NCBI RefSeq assembly: GCF_000526695.1
Contig: NZ_JAGO01000017.1
Location: forward strand, 1 to 64,000
From: Carnimonas nigrificans ATCC BAA-78
Lineage (GTDB): Bacteria; Pseudomonadota; Gammaproteobacteria; Pseudomonadales; Halomonadaceae
Reading direction: 5' to 3'
Length of the DNA stretch: 64,000 nucleotides
The position numbers were made by a program, and so were the translations under genes. Of this stretch, positions 1-7,454 are shown piece by piece (within the stretch, counting starts at the first letter, position 1; every line of letters starts with the position of its first letter). The notes under the pieces are model-generated. The model had not been told where the DNA came from. It was given only the letters and a program-made list of their open reading frames with translations, and did no database searches.

Positions 1-262
1 TTTTTAATATTGCCTTCTCTTCTTCCACTCGCCGCAGCTTGCGCTTCAGTTCCTGGATCTCACGCTGTTCCGGCGTCAGAGCCTCACCTTTCAGCGGCGC
101 CTTGCCTGCCCGCTCAGCGCGAAGCCTGCGAACCCAATACTCCATGGTGGATTTGCCAACCCCCATGGCCTCACACGCCGCCTTCAGCGTGTAGCCCTGG
201 TCGACCACGAGCTGGGCCGCTTCCAAGCGAAATTCCGGGCTAAACGTTCTCTTCTTCGTCAT
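1..262 (-). CDS. IS3-family transposase OrfA (partial)
   Basis: The product begins MTKKRTFSPEFRLEAAQLV and continues with a helix-turn-helix (about residues 15-45: GYTLKAACEAMGVGKSTM) and a basic, leucine-rich coiled coil (LKRKLRRVEEEKAIL) that mediates OrfA multimerisation. This is the IS3 OrfA layout. The frame is still open at the window edge, where the minus strand reads TTAAAAA, the position where IS3 elements carry their A-rich -1 frameshift signal into OrfB. In-frame ATGs at 265 and 295 are alternative starts. The family call is firm; the exact IS name is not known. Confidence 0.8.
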   Translation of the reverse strand, partial: MTKKRTFSPEFRLEAAQLVVDQGYTLKAACEAMGVGKSTMEYWVRRLRAERAGKAPLKGEALTPEQREIQELKRKLRRVEEEKAILK

Positions 263-335
263 CATCTGCACCTGATTGTCTCTGTGAGCCATCATACACT
301 CAAAGTCAGGTGGCCAGATTCACTGTGCCACTACA
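1..335 (-). mobile_element. IS3-family insertion sequence, left part only (cut by window edge)
   Basis: The minus strand reads an IS3-type OrfA toward the window edge. Its outer end is placed at about 335, where the minus strand begins TGTAGTGGCACAG, an IS3-like TG terminus. The second orf and the other end lie outside the window, so the paired inverted repeat could not be checked. The terminus supplies the last codons of the neighbouring gene fragment, as expected for an insertion into that gene. Confidence 0.75.
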
Positions 336-619
336 CTTGGTGATCCAACGTAAACACTAAACCTTTGTAGGACGGAGGTTTTGACCCTTCCTCCCTACTG
401 CCATTTCTGGGTTTCGGAGGGCGTCGCTGAAGTTCCATGAGATAAAGCGCTTGACCTAACACATGCACCTTGATGACAAGTACCCCGCGAAGAACCTTGG
501 TCTGAGTATCCATATAGACCCAATTGGCCACGGACGTTTCTACCTCATCGTCTGTGCCGAAGGGTTCGAGGCTAATTAATCGAGGATCAGGGGACGTGCT
601 GAAGCCGTCTTCAAAGGTA
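336..619 (-). pseudogene. internal fragment of an unidentified gene, truncated by IS elements on both sides
   Basis: About 94 codons remain open between two IS ends. An apparent 104-aa ORF (331-645) is chimeric: its GTG start and first nine codons (VSTKLGAIH) come from the inverted repeat of the right-hand IS, and its last V and stop come from the left-hand IS. Native sequence runs from TFEDGFSTSPDPRLISLEPF to YKGLVFTLDHQ. A middle section, RGVLVIKVHVLGQALYLMEL followed by QRR, looks like alternating beta strands ending in an acidic-basic motif. From memory this resembles the C-terminal domain of TnsE-type proteins of Tn7-like transposons, but that is weak and unverified. It lacks its own start and stop and is presumably non-functional. 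Confidence 0.6.
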
Positions 620-681
620 TGAATCGCCCCTAGTTTCGTAGACACCTCTAAGCCTTAAAATGAGGCCCACTAGGAGGTGCC

Positions 682-960
682 ATGAGCAACCAGCGTTATT
701 CCGAAGAATTCAAAATCCAAGCGGTCAAGCAAGTGACCGAAAAGCAGCTGCCTGTCTCGGAGGTGGCTGTACGATTGGGTGTGTCCGCGCACAGTCTCTA
801 TGCCTGGATTAAGCGCTACATTAAGCCCCAGAAACAGCGCGTCGAGGAAGATAATCAGCGCGCTGAGGTTCGTCGCCTACGTGCCGAGTTGAAACGGGTA
901 ATGGAGGAGCGAGACATCTTAAAAAAGGCCGCCGCGTACTTTGCCAAGGAGTGCGGCTGA
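682..960 (+). CDS. IS3-family transposase OrfA
   Basis: This 92-aa protein has an N-terminal helix-turn-helix (MSNQRYSEEFKIQAVKQV, then SEVAVRLGVSAHSLYAWIKR) and a C-terminal leucine-zipper-like coiled coil (about residues 55-85), the standard DNA-binding partner of IS3 elements. An AGGAGG sequence precedes the ATG. Near the 3' end, A6G at 921-927 is a typical -1 slippery heptamer, and OrfB lies in the -1 frame, so an OrfAB fusion transposase is probably made by programmed frameshifting. A second IS3-type OrfA at the left edge is a different element. Confidence 0.9.
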   Translation: MSNQRYSEEFKIQAVKQVTEKQLPVSEVAVRLGVSAHSLYAWIKRYIKPQKQRVEEDNQRAEVRRLRAELKRVMEERDILKKAAAYFAKECG

Positions 961-1832
961 AGTACGCCTTTATTAAACAGCAAGCGGGTCATTACGCGAT
1001 TAGACGGCTTTGTCTGACGCTCAAGGTGCATCCTAGTGGCTACTACGCGTGGCTATCAAAACCAACATCTGAGCGAGCCAAGGACGATCAGCGACTGCTT
1101 GGGTTGATTAAACACTCTTGGCTAGAAAGCAGTGGTGTCTATGGTTATCGCAAGATCCATGATGACCTGCGAGAGGTTGGTGAGAGCTGTGGTCGTCACC
1201 GTGTGGCTCGGTTGATGCGCCTTGAAGGTTTACGTTCTCAAACGGGGTATCGCCGGAGGCCGGGGAAATATGGCGGTAAACCAGCCGTTGCCGCACCGAA
1301 CTTACTGAAGCGCCAATTCGATGTCGGAGAACCGAACAAAGTCTGGGTCACAGACATTACCTACATCCGAACATATGAAGGCTGGCTATATCTGGCCGTG
1401 GTACTCGATTTATTTTCACGCCAGATCATTGGTTGGTCAATGAAGCCACACATGACCAGCGCCGTAGCGATTGATGCACTGCTGATGGCGGTTTGGAGAC
1501 GTAAGCCAAAGCAAGAGGTGATGATCCACTCGGATCAGGGCAGTCAGTACAGCAGCTCAGACTGGCGAAGCTTCTTGAAAGCTAACAATCTAGTCGCCAG
1601 CATGAGTCGTCGAGGTAACTGCCACGACAACGCTGTGGCGGAGAGCTTTTTCCAGTTGCTAAAGCGGGAACGGATCAAGCGTAAAATCTACACTACACGC
1701 CAAGATGCTCGGGATGATGTATTCGATTACATCGAGATGTTTTACAACCCAAAACGACGCCACAGTTTCAACAATCAGCTGTCACCGGTAGAGTTTGAAA
1801 AACGTTACGTAGCGACCCTGGAGAGTGTCTAG
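951..1832 (+). CDS. IS3-family transposase OrfB (DDE integrase domain)
   Basis: This 293-aa catalytic subunit has an HTH_21-like region (about 45-105) and an rve integrase core. The DDE triad is visible: D135 in WVTDITYI, D195 in HSDQGSQY and E231 in NAVAESFF. D195 and E231 are separated by 35 residues, the IS3 D(35)E signature. It overlaps OrfA by 10 bp in the -1 frame; the GTG at 951 may not be used if the protein is made as an OrfAB frameshift product. All key residues are present, so the element could be active. Confidence 0.92.
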   Translation: MRLKYAFIKQQAGHYAIRRLCLTLKVHPSGYYAWLSKPTSERAKDDQRLLGLIKHSWLESSGVYGYRKIHDDLREVGESCGRHRVARLMRLEGLRSQTGYRRRPGKYGGKPAVAAPNLLKRQFDVGEPNKVWVTDITYIRTYEGWLYLAVVLDLFSRQIIGWSMKPHMTSAVAIDALLMAVWRRKPKQEVMIHSDQGSQYSSSDWRSFLKANNLVASMSRRGNCHDNAVAESFFQLLKRERIKRKIYTTRQDARDDVFDYIEMFYNPKRRHSFNNQLSPVEFEKRYVATLESV

Positions 1833-1850
1833 AAAATCCGGGGCGATTCA

Positions 1851-2230
1851 ATTCGTTGAAATGACACAACATCAATGATGTGAGTTTTCTCGCATGTTGA
1901 ATCCACATCCTGTCGTTCTATCTTTAGAGTCTTTGCGCATAACGCCATTTGATGTGTTTTCAACAACTATATCAAATCTCATTTTTAAACCATTATTTGC
2001 GTGGAGTTAATTCCTCGTAGGTGATGAAATATGCACGGATAGTGTAATGCTTTACTATATTCATCCGCCCTAATAAAGGACAGCCAAGTATTATTTTCTT
2101 GGCCAGAAACGAGGGTAGGCACGATCACTTGGCTGCTATCTCATTGGAGGCTGGCTTCTAGCTAGGAAACTAAGGTGAGGGGCAGTATGTGTCCATGCGG
2201 TGCTATATATTCATATCCGGTAAGATGCAC
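1851..2230. other. gene-free stretch next to IS element
   Basis: About 380 bp, more AT-rich than its surroundings, lies between the IS right end and the truncated yjbQ. I see no convincing ORF, RNA or repeat in it. It probably contains the junction at which the 3' end of yjbQ was lost. Confidence 0.5.
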
Positions 2231-2503
2231 TCATATAACCCGTACGTCATCGCCTTCCAGCGTATGTCGGAAGTAAGGCAGATTGCCCGGTACGCGATCA
2301 TTCAAAAACGCTGCCATATCGTGACGCACATCGGGATCAGCGTTCTCATTCAGCGTCAGTGATGCCGAGGTATGCAGAATTTGCACATGCATCAGACCGG
2401 TGGAAATGTTTCTGATTTCCGGAAGTTCATCGACAATTTCACGGGTGATCAGGTGAAAACCGCGACGTTTCGGGGCAAGTGTCAGCTGCTTGCGGAACCA
2501 CAT
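2231..2503 (-). pseudogene. yjbQ: YjbQ/UPF0047 family protein, C-terminally truncated
   Basis: The start is intact: an AGGAG lies six bases before the ATG and the product begins MWFRKQLTLAPKRRGFHLIT. The family core HTSASLTLNENADPDVRHD is present. Full-length family members are about 135-140 residues. Here the sequence follows the family to HTLEGDD (about residue 85) and then ends VRVI-stop, losing about 45-50 residues. The lost part includes the conserved DDMPAHIK segment that contributes to the active site. No other frame downstream restores it, so this is truncation rather than a simple frameshift. YjbQ proteins are reported to have secondary thiamine-phosphate synthase activity; this copy is probably dead. 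Confidence 0.75.
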
Positions 2504-2762
2504 GGTGTGCTCCTGATGATAGGCATGGAAAGGATGGTCTCATCTTGAGCTATTTGCCGCTGTTATCAAAGTCATGTGCGCTGCATTGGCAACAATGGTG
2601 CTGTAATAGCCTGATGGGCTATCCCCTCTTAAGGCTCAAATGTGGTACAACTGCGCCCTCGAAGGACCGCGGTGGCCAGTTGGTTAGCGTTAGCGCCCTC
2701 TTACTTAATTATGCCGCTGCGCGTTGACGCAACGGTGATCTGTCCAACTGCTGCGATCAACC

Positions 2763-4133
2763 ATGACTGAAAGCTCTACTTCCTCCTCCCATACCTTCCA
2801 GCGTCGCCTCAAGAACCGGCATATCCAGCTGATCGCGCTGGGCGGGTCAGTGGGCACCGGGCTGTTTTTAGGCACTGCCCACACCATTTCTCTGGCGGGG
2901 CCCTCCATTCTGCTGGGCTATGCCATCGCTGGCGTAATTGCCTTTCTGATCATGCGCCAGCTGGCCGAGATGGTGGTCGAGCAGCCAGTGGCCGGCTCCT
3001 TCAGCCATTTTGCTCACCGCTACTGGGGGCCATTTGCCGGCTTTGCCGCAGGCTGGAACTACTGGGTGCTCTATATCCTGGTGAGCATGGCTGAGCTGAC
3101 GGCGGTGGGCAAGTACATGCAGTATTGGTGGCCCGAATTGCCGTCGTGGATATCGGTAACGGCGTGCTTCGTAATCATCAACGCGATCAACTTTCGCCAC
3201 GTCAAACTGTTTGGCGAGATGGAGTTCCTGTTCTCGTTGATCAAGATCATCGCGATCGTGGCGATGATGGTGTTTGGCCTCTATCTCTTGATCAGCGGTA
3301 CTGGTGGACCGCAGGCTTCATGGTCGAACCTGTGGGCAGTTGGGGGCTTTTTTCCGCATGGCGTGAGCGGCCTGCTGCTGGGCCTGGCAATTATCATGTT
3401 CTCATTTGGTGGCCTTGAACTGGTAGGCATTGCAGCGGCAGAAGCCGATGACCCGACGCGGACCATTCCGCGCGCAACCAATCAGGTGATCATCCGTATT
3501 CTGATCTTCTTCATCGGTTCACAGGCGGTACTGCTGGCGCTGTTCCCGTGGAATCAGATCGCGCAGGGCGGTAGCCCCTTCGTCATGATCTTTGCGGCGC
3601 TGCATTCGCCATGGATCGCCACTGCACTCAATATCGTGGTGTTGATCGCAGCGCTATCGGTCTATAACAGCGCCACCTATTCGACCAGCCGCATGCTCAC
3701 GGGGCTAGCGCGTCAGGGCGATGCGCCTCACTTTTTAGGGCGCTTGAATGCCAAGGGGGTGCCGGTCAATTCTCTCTGCGTCTCTGCGCTGGCGAGTGCC
3801 GTTTGCGTGTTGATCAACTACCTGATGCCTGATCGCGCCTTCGAAGTTCTGCTAATGCTGGTCACGGCTTCACTGACGCTCAATTGGCTGTTTATCAGTA
3901 TCACCCACCTGAAGTTTCACCACGCCATGCAGCGTGGGCGGCACTCCACACGGTTTCCCAGCCCGCTACAGCCGTGGACCAACTACCTGTGTCTCGCTTT
4001 TCTGTGCGGAATTCTGGTGATCATGGCCTGTAGTGAGGAGATGCGTTTGGCTGTGTGGCTGCTACCGCCCTGGCTGGTGGTGCTGGGCGTCGCCTACCGC
4101 CTTCGCGCTCGCGGGGCTTCTGCCCAGGGGTAG
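2763..4133 (+). CDS. aromatic amino acid permease, AroP/PheP type
   Basis: This 456-aa APC-superfamily (amino acid transporter family) protein has about 12 hydrophobic segments. It opens with the hallmark RHIQLIALGGSVGTGLFLG and carries LAEMVVEQPVAGSF, MFSFGGLELVGIAAAEADDP and LSVYNSATYSTSRML, all very close to PheP and AroP. It should import Phe/Tyr/Trp by proton symport across the inner membrane. The length matches E. coli AroP/PheP (about 457). No strong Shine-Dalgarno precedes the ATG. It stands alone; the convergent sulfonate-binding protein follows. The exact substrate within the aromatic or branched group cannot be settled from sequence alone. Confidence 0.85.
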   Translation: MTESSTSSSHTFQRRLKNRHIQLIALGGSVGTGLFLGTAHTISLAGPSILLGYAIAGVIAFLIMRQLAEMVVEQPVAGSFSHFAHRYWGPFAGFAAGWNYWVLYILVSMAELTAVGKYMQYWWPELPSWISVTACFVIINAINFRHVKLFGEMEFLFSLIKIIAIVAMMVFGLYLLISGTGGPQASWSNLWAVGGFFPHGVSGLLLGLAIIMFSFGGLELVGIAAAEADDPTRTIPRATNQVIIRILIFFIGSQAVLLALFPWNQIAQGGSPFVMIFAALHSPWIATALNIVVLIAALSVYNSATYSTSRMLTGLARQGDAPHFLGRLNAKGVPVNSLCVSALASAVCVLINYLMPDRAFEVLLMLVTASLTLNWLFISITHLKFHHAMQRGRHSTRFPSPLQPWTNYLCLAFLCGILVIMACSEEMRLAVWLLPPWLVVLGVAYRLRARGASAQG

Positions 4134-4251
4134 GCACATCTGGGCCTCCTTCGCTGTCGGAATATTTACTGTCGAAAGGACACGCTCGTTACAGGCGGTA
4201 GTGGGGGAAGGAGCGGGCGGTGATGTTCTCCGCCCGAAAGCAAGCAGAGGG

Positions 4252-5226
4252 TCAGTGATCTTTGAGCTGGCTGTCCTGTGACCACAGCGCCGAGCGCACG
4301 TCCACCTTGCCCGGCAGCAAACGGGCGGCAGTGAAGGTGTCGGCCACCTGCTGCTGTTCGTCGTATACCCGGTTGCTCATCCGCTCGACACCAAAGGGCG
4401 CGTGTCCCAGAGCCTTCTGCCAGATAGCGGTTTCGAGTCCGGTCGCTTTCGATAACAGTGTGGCGACTTCGCTCTGATGGCTATTGGCCCAATCGCTGAG
4501 CGACTGTAGCTCGCTGATGAAGGCTTTGGCCGTATCGGGGGAGCCATCCGCGAAGGTGCGGCTGGCGAGATAGAAGCTGTAGTGGGGTGCCAGCCCCGTA
4601 GCGTTGGTAATTGGACGCGCCCCCGCGTGAGCTTCGGCTTCGCTGAGAAAGGGGTCCCAAATGGCCCAGGCATCAACGGCACCGCTTTGGAAGGCGGCGC
4701 GTGCGCTGTCGGGTGTCAGATAGACCGGCTGAATATCACTGTAGCCAAGTCCCGCCTTTTGCAATGCCTTCAGCAGCAGATAGTTGACATCCGAGCCTTT
4801 ATTGAGCGCCACGCGCTTGCCCTTCAACTCCTTCACCGAGTGAATATCGGAGCCTTGAGGCACGATGATCGCTTCGGTTTCAGGATTGGCCGGTGAATGC
4901 CCCAGATAGACAAGATCCGCCTGAGCAGCCTGTGCAAAAACAGGTGGGGTATCGCCTGTCGCGGCCACATCAATGCTGCCAAGATTGAGCGCTTCAAGCA
5001 TCTGCGGGCCTGCCGCAAACGGCACCCATTTGACCTGAATACCTCGCTTCTGGAAGGCTTCATCCAGCGTGCCGCGGGATTTCAGCAGCTGGAAGATATT
5101 GGCCTTCTGATAGCCCACGGTAAGGGTATGCGGGGGTGCGGCGAGGGCGGAGCTGCTGCTCGCTCCCATCGCGATAGCGAATAATCCGGCGGCGACCGGA
5201 GCATAGTGTTTAATGCTGACGTTCAT
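4252..5226 (-). CDS. aliphatic sulfonate ABC transporter substrate-binding protein, SsuA-like
   Basis: This 324-aa periplasmic protein has a signal peptide (basic n-region, long Ala/Ser-rich core, likely cleavage after ALAA) and an SBP_bac/NMT1-like fold: LTVGYQKANIFQLLKSRGTL, then GSIDVAATGDTPPVFAQAA and KGKRVALNKGSDVNYLLLKA, all typical of SsuA. The start at 5226 (MNVSIKH) is chosen because AGGAGG lies about eight bases upstream; the longer frame from 5244 has no such signal. Neither the permease SsuC nor the ATPase SsuB nor the monooxygenase SsuD is adjacent, so it must work with a transporter encoded elsewhere or be a remnant. Confidence 0.85.
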   Translation of the reverse strand: MNVSIKHYAPVAAGLFAIAMGASSSSALAAPPHTLTVGYQKANIFQLLKSRGTLDEAFQKRGIQVKWVPFAAGPQMLEALNLGSIDVAATGDTPPVFAQAAQADLVYLGHSPANPETEAIIVPQGSDIHSVKELKGKRVALNKGSDVNYLLLKALQKAGLGYSDIQPVYLTPDSARAAFQSGAVDAWAIWDPFLSEAEAHAGARPITNATGLAPHYSFYLASRTFADGSPDTAKAFISELQSLSDWANSHQSEVATLLSKATGLETAIWQKALGHAPFGVERMSNRVYDEQQQVADTFTAARLLPGKVDVRSALWSQDSQLKDH

Positions 5227-5731
5227 AAGCGTCCTCCTGACCATTTGCTCTAGCCTGGGGGAGCGCGCTGTCGGTGGGAAATATAAAAAACGCCGCTGTT
5301 ATGCAGTTAAAGAATATGCCGCTATCCAGGCCATTTTTTCTACCCGATTCTGAATTGTTGTCGAGTTGCTGGTCGCGTTAGGTGAGCTGAAGGAGCCATA
5401 AGGAAGTTCGGGCCGATAATGTTCCCATTCCTTCCTTGATTATGTAGCGAATAATCAACAGCGCCTTGAACGTGGGCTATTGGCGTGCAAAAGGCAGCCT
5501 TACCGTGCTTCCTATCTACTAAGGTCGCTATCAATGGGGAGTACGGTGGGGCAGCGCATGAGTGGCGCAGGGTGTAACATAACCCTGTTATACGCTCTTG
5601 AATTGCGCGGCTTCGGTATCACGCTTTGTTAGCGCGTACGGCTACAAGCAGGGTTCGCTGGAGTGGCGGCAATGCCATTGAGCATCACAGGATTTTGATC
5701 ACCACGAAAATACCTTGGTTAGGGGGATAAG
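5227..5731. other. divergent intergenic region between ssuA-like gene and fumC
   Basis: About 500 bp separates two divergent genes and must hold both promoters. I see no convincing ORF, operator palindrome or structured RNA. The AGGGGG six bases before the fumC ATG is the only clear signal. Confidence 0.4.
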
Positions 5732-7108
5732 ATGAGCAACACCCGCATTGAGAAGGACAGCATGGGCGAACTGGAAGTGCCTGCAGATGCGCTATACGGT
5801 GCCCAGACGCAGCGCGCGGTCGATAACTTTCCCATCAGCGGTCAACCGCTGCCGGCTGAGCTGATCAAGGCAGTGGCGCGCGTCAAGCTGACCGCTGCGC
5901 AGGTGAATCTTGATCTGCAACTGCTCGACAGTGCGCGCGCTGAAGCCATTATCAGCGCTGCCCAGAATATCATTGACGGCCAGTACGCAGACCAGTTCCC
6001 GATTGATATCTTCCAGACCGGGTCAGGTACCTCAACCAACATGAACGTCAATGAGGTGATTGCTCATCTTGCCTCTACTGATGACGTGACGGTCACTCCC
6101 AACGACCACGTCAATATGGGGCAGAGCAGTAACGACACCATTCCCAGCGCGATTCACATCTCTGCGGCCCTGTCGATCGAGCATCAACTGCTCCCAGCGC
6201 TGCAAACCCTGCATGCTGCCATCGAGAAAAAAGCGGCCAGCGTCGAGCATGTGGTTAAAACCGGCCGTACCCACCTGATGGATGCGATGCCGATTCGCAT
6301 GAGCCAGGAGCTGCTGGGCTGGGCCGATCAGATTGCCCAGTCGATCAATCGCATCAAGGATGGTCAGAAGCGCTTGCTGCGTCTGGCCCAGGGCGGTACT
6401 GCGGTAGGCACCGGTATCAATGCGCACCCTGAATTTGCCGAGCGCTTTGCGAACCGTCTGAGCGAAGCGACCCAACTGTCATTCGTGCCCAGCGACAGCT
6501 TCTTCTCGGCACTGTCGTCGCAGGATGCGGTGGTAGAAGCCTCGGGTCACTTGAAAACGCTGGCCTGCGCAGTATTGAAAATCTCCAACGATCTGCGCTG
6601 GATGAACTCCGGCCCGCTGGCGGGTCTGGGTGAAATCGAACTGAAAGCGCTGCAACCGGGCAGCTCCATCATGCCGGGCAAGGTGAATCCGGTGATTCCT
6701 GAAGCCGCTGCTCAGGTGGCTGCCCAGGTTATCGGTAACGATGCAGCCATTACCATTGGCGGTCAATCGGGCAACTTCCAGCTCAACGTGATGCTGCCGA
6801 TGATCGCTCATAACCTGCTGTCGTCGATTACGCTGCTCTCCAATACGCTGCCGCTTCTGGGCGAAGCGATTCTTGAGTTCACCGTGCGCGAAGAGAATAT
6901 TGAAGCGCCGCTGGCGAAAAACCCGATTCTGGTGACTGCACTGAATCCGGTGATTGGCTATTTGAAAGCGGCTGAAATTGCCAAGAAAGCATACAAGGAA
7001 GGGCGCCCCATCCTTGAGGTGGCGAAGGAAAACTGTGATGTGTCTGAAGAAGATCTGCGTCGTCACCTTGATCCAGCCTTGCTGACCAAGGGCGGCATTC
7101 AGGATTAA
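5732..7108 (+). CDS. fumC: fumarate hydratase class II
   Basis: This 458-aa, iron-independent fumarase interconverts fumarate and L-malate in the TCA cycle. Family signatures are clear: TGSGTSTNMNVNEVIA, TGRTHLMDAMPI with the catalytic His, and the fumarate lyase signature GSSIMPGKVNPVIPE. Length matches E. coli FumC (467). An AGGGGG ribosome binding site lies six bases before the ATG. The gene is monocistronic and followed by two hairpins. FumC is often used under oxidative stress or iron limitation when the Fe-S fumarase is compromised. Confidence 0.97.
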   Translation: MSNTRIEKDSMGELEVPADALYGAQTQRAVDNFPISGQPLPAELIKAVARVKLTAAQVNLDLQLLDSARAEAIISAAQNIIDGQYADQFPIDIFQTGSGTSTNMNVNEVIAHLASTDDVTVTPNDHVNMGQSSNDTIPSAIHISAALSIEHQLLPALQTLHAAIEKKAASVEHVVKTGRTHLMDAMPIRMSQELLGWADQIAQSINRIKDGQKRLLRLAQGGTAVGTGINAHPEFAERFANRLSEATQLSFVPSDSFFSALSSQDAVVEASGHLKTLACAVLKISNDLRWMNSGPLAGLGEIELKALQPGSSIMPGKVNPVIPEAAAQVAAQVIGNDAAITIGGQSGNFQLNVMLPMIAHNLLSSITLLSNTLPLLGEAILEFTVREENIEAPLAKNPILVTALNPVIGYLKAAEIAKKAYKEGRPILEVAKENCDVSEEDLRRHLDPALLTKGGIQD

Positions 7109-7129
7109 CGAAAGCCTCTCGCGTTAGCA

Positions 7130-7162
7130 AACACTCCGTCTCTGTCTTTCAGAGCGGGGTGT
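7130..7162 (+). terminator. hairpin after fumC
   Basis: AACACTCCGTCTCTG pairs with CAGAGCGGGGTGTT with one bulge across a short loop, 22 bases after the fumC stop. The following bases (GTTGTATTCC) are only mildly T-rich, so this may be a weak terminator or an mRNA-stabilising hairpin ahead of the strong one at 7322. Confidence 0.45.
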
Positions 7163-7284
7163 TGTTGTATTCCGTTATCGCACTTGCCAGACCGTGTGTT
7201 CTCTCGTGGCAATCCTCCACAGTGAACGTTATGCGAGCGGTAGCTATCAAGACTATTAGGGAAGCAGCTCACCCCTCGTCAGTT

Positions 7285-7308
7285 TGCGGTACAGAATGCG
7301 GTACAGCA
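7285..7308. repeat. 12-bp tandem direct repeat containing TGCGGTACAG
   Basis: TGCGGTACAGAA at 7285-7296 is followed directly by TGCGGTACAGCA at 7297-7308, differing at one base. It lies between the two hairpins downstream of fumC. On the other strand it reads CTGTACCGCA twice, recalling the TACCGC repeats upstream of dusA at 48237. Confidence 0.6.
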
Positions 7309-7321
7309 GGGAGGGAGTGCC

Positions 7322-7360
7322 AAAAAGCCTCACTGGTCAGCAAAACCAGTGAGGCTTTTT
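7322..7360. terminator. strong bidirectional terminator between fumC and glpD
   Basis: A perfect 16-bp stem (7322-7337 with 7345-7360) encloses a 7-base loop, with an A5 tract at one base and a T5 tract at the other. It therefore has a U-run in both directions and can serve the convergent genes fumC and glpD. Confidence 0.9.
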
Positions 7361-7454
7361 GATTGATAACCGCGCAATCTGAATACGCTGGAGGCCAGCG
7401 CCCTGACACTTCAATAAAAGTGCGTTTTGTGGCGGTTAGCCGCTCTAGCGTTTC

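Larger units (their letters stand above)
620..1850 (+). mobile_element. complete IS3-family insertion sequence
   Basis: The two overlapping transposase orfs are bracketed by 26-bp imperfect inverted repeats, 620-645 and 1825-1850. Both begin TGAATCGCCCC and both end TAGACAC, with about 21 of 26 positions matching. Length is about 1.23 kb, typical of IS3 elements. The flanking bases (GTA on the left, ATT on the right) do not form the usual 3-4 bp target duplication, so one flank has probably been rearranged since insertion. Confidence 0.88.

Noticed and set aside
331-645. an intact 104-aa gene
   Set aside because: Its start and stop codons are provided by IS termini; only the middle is native, so it is a fragment and not a gene.
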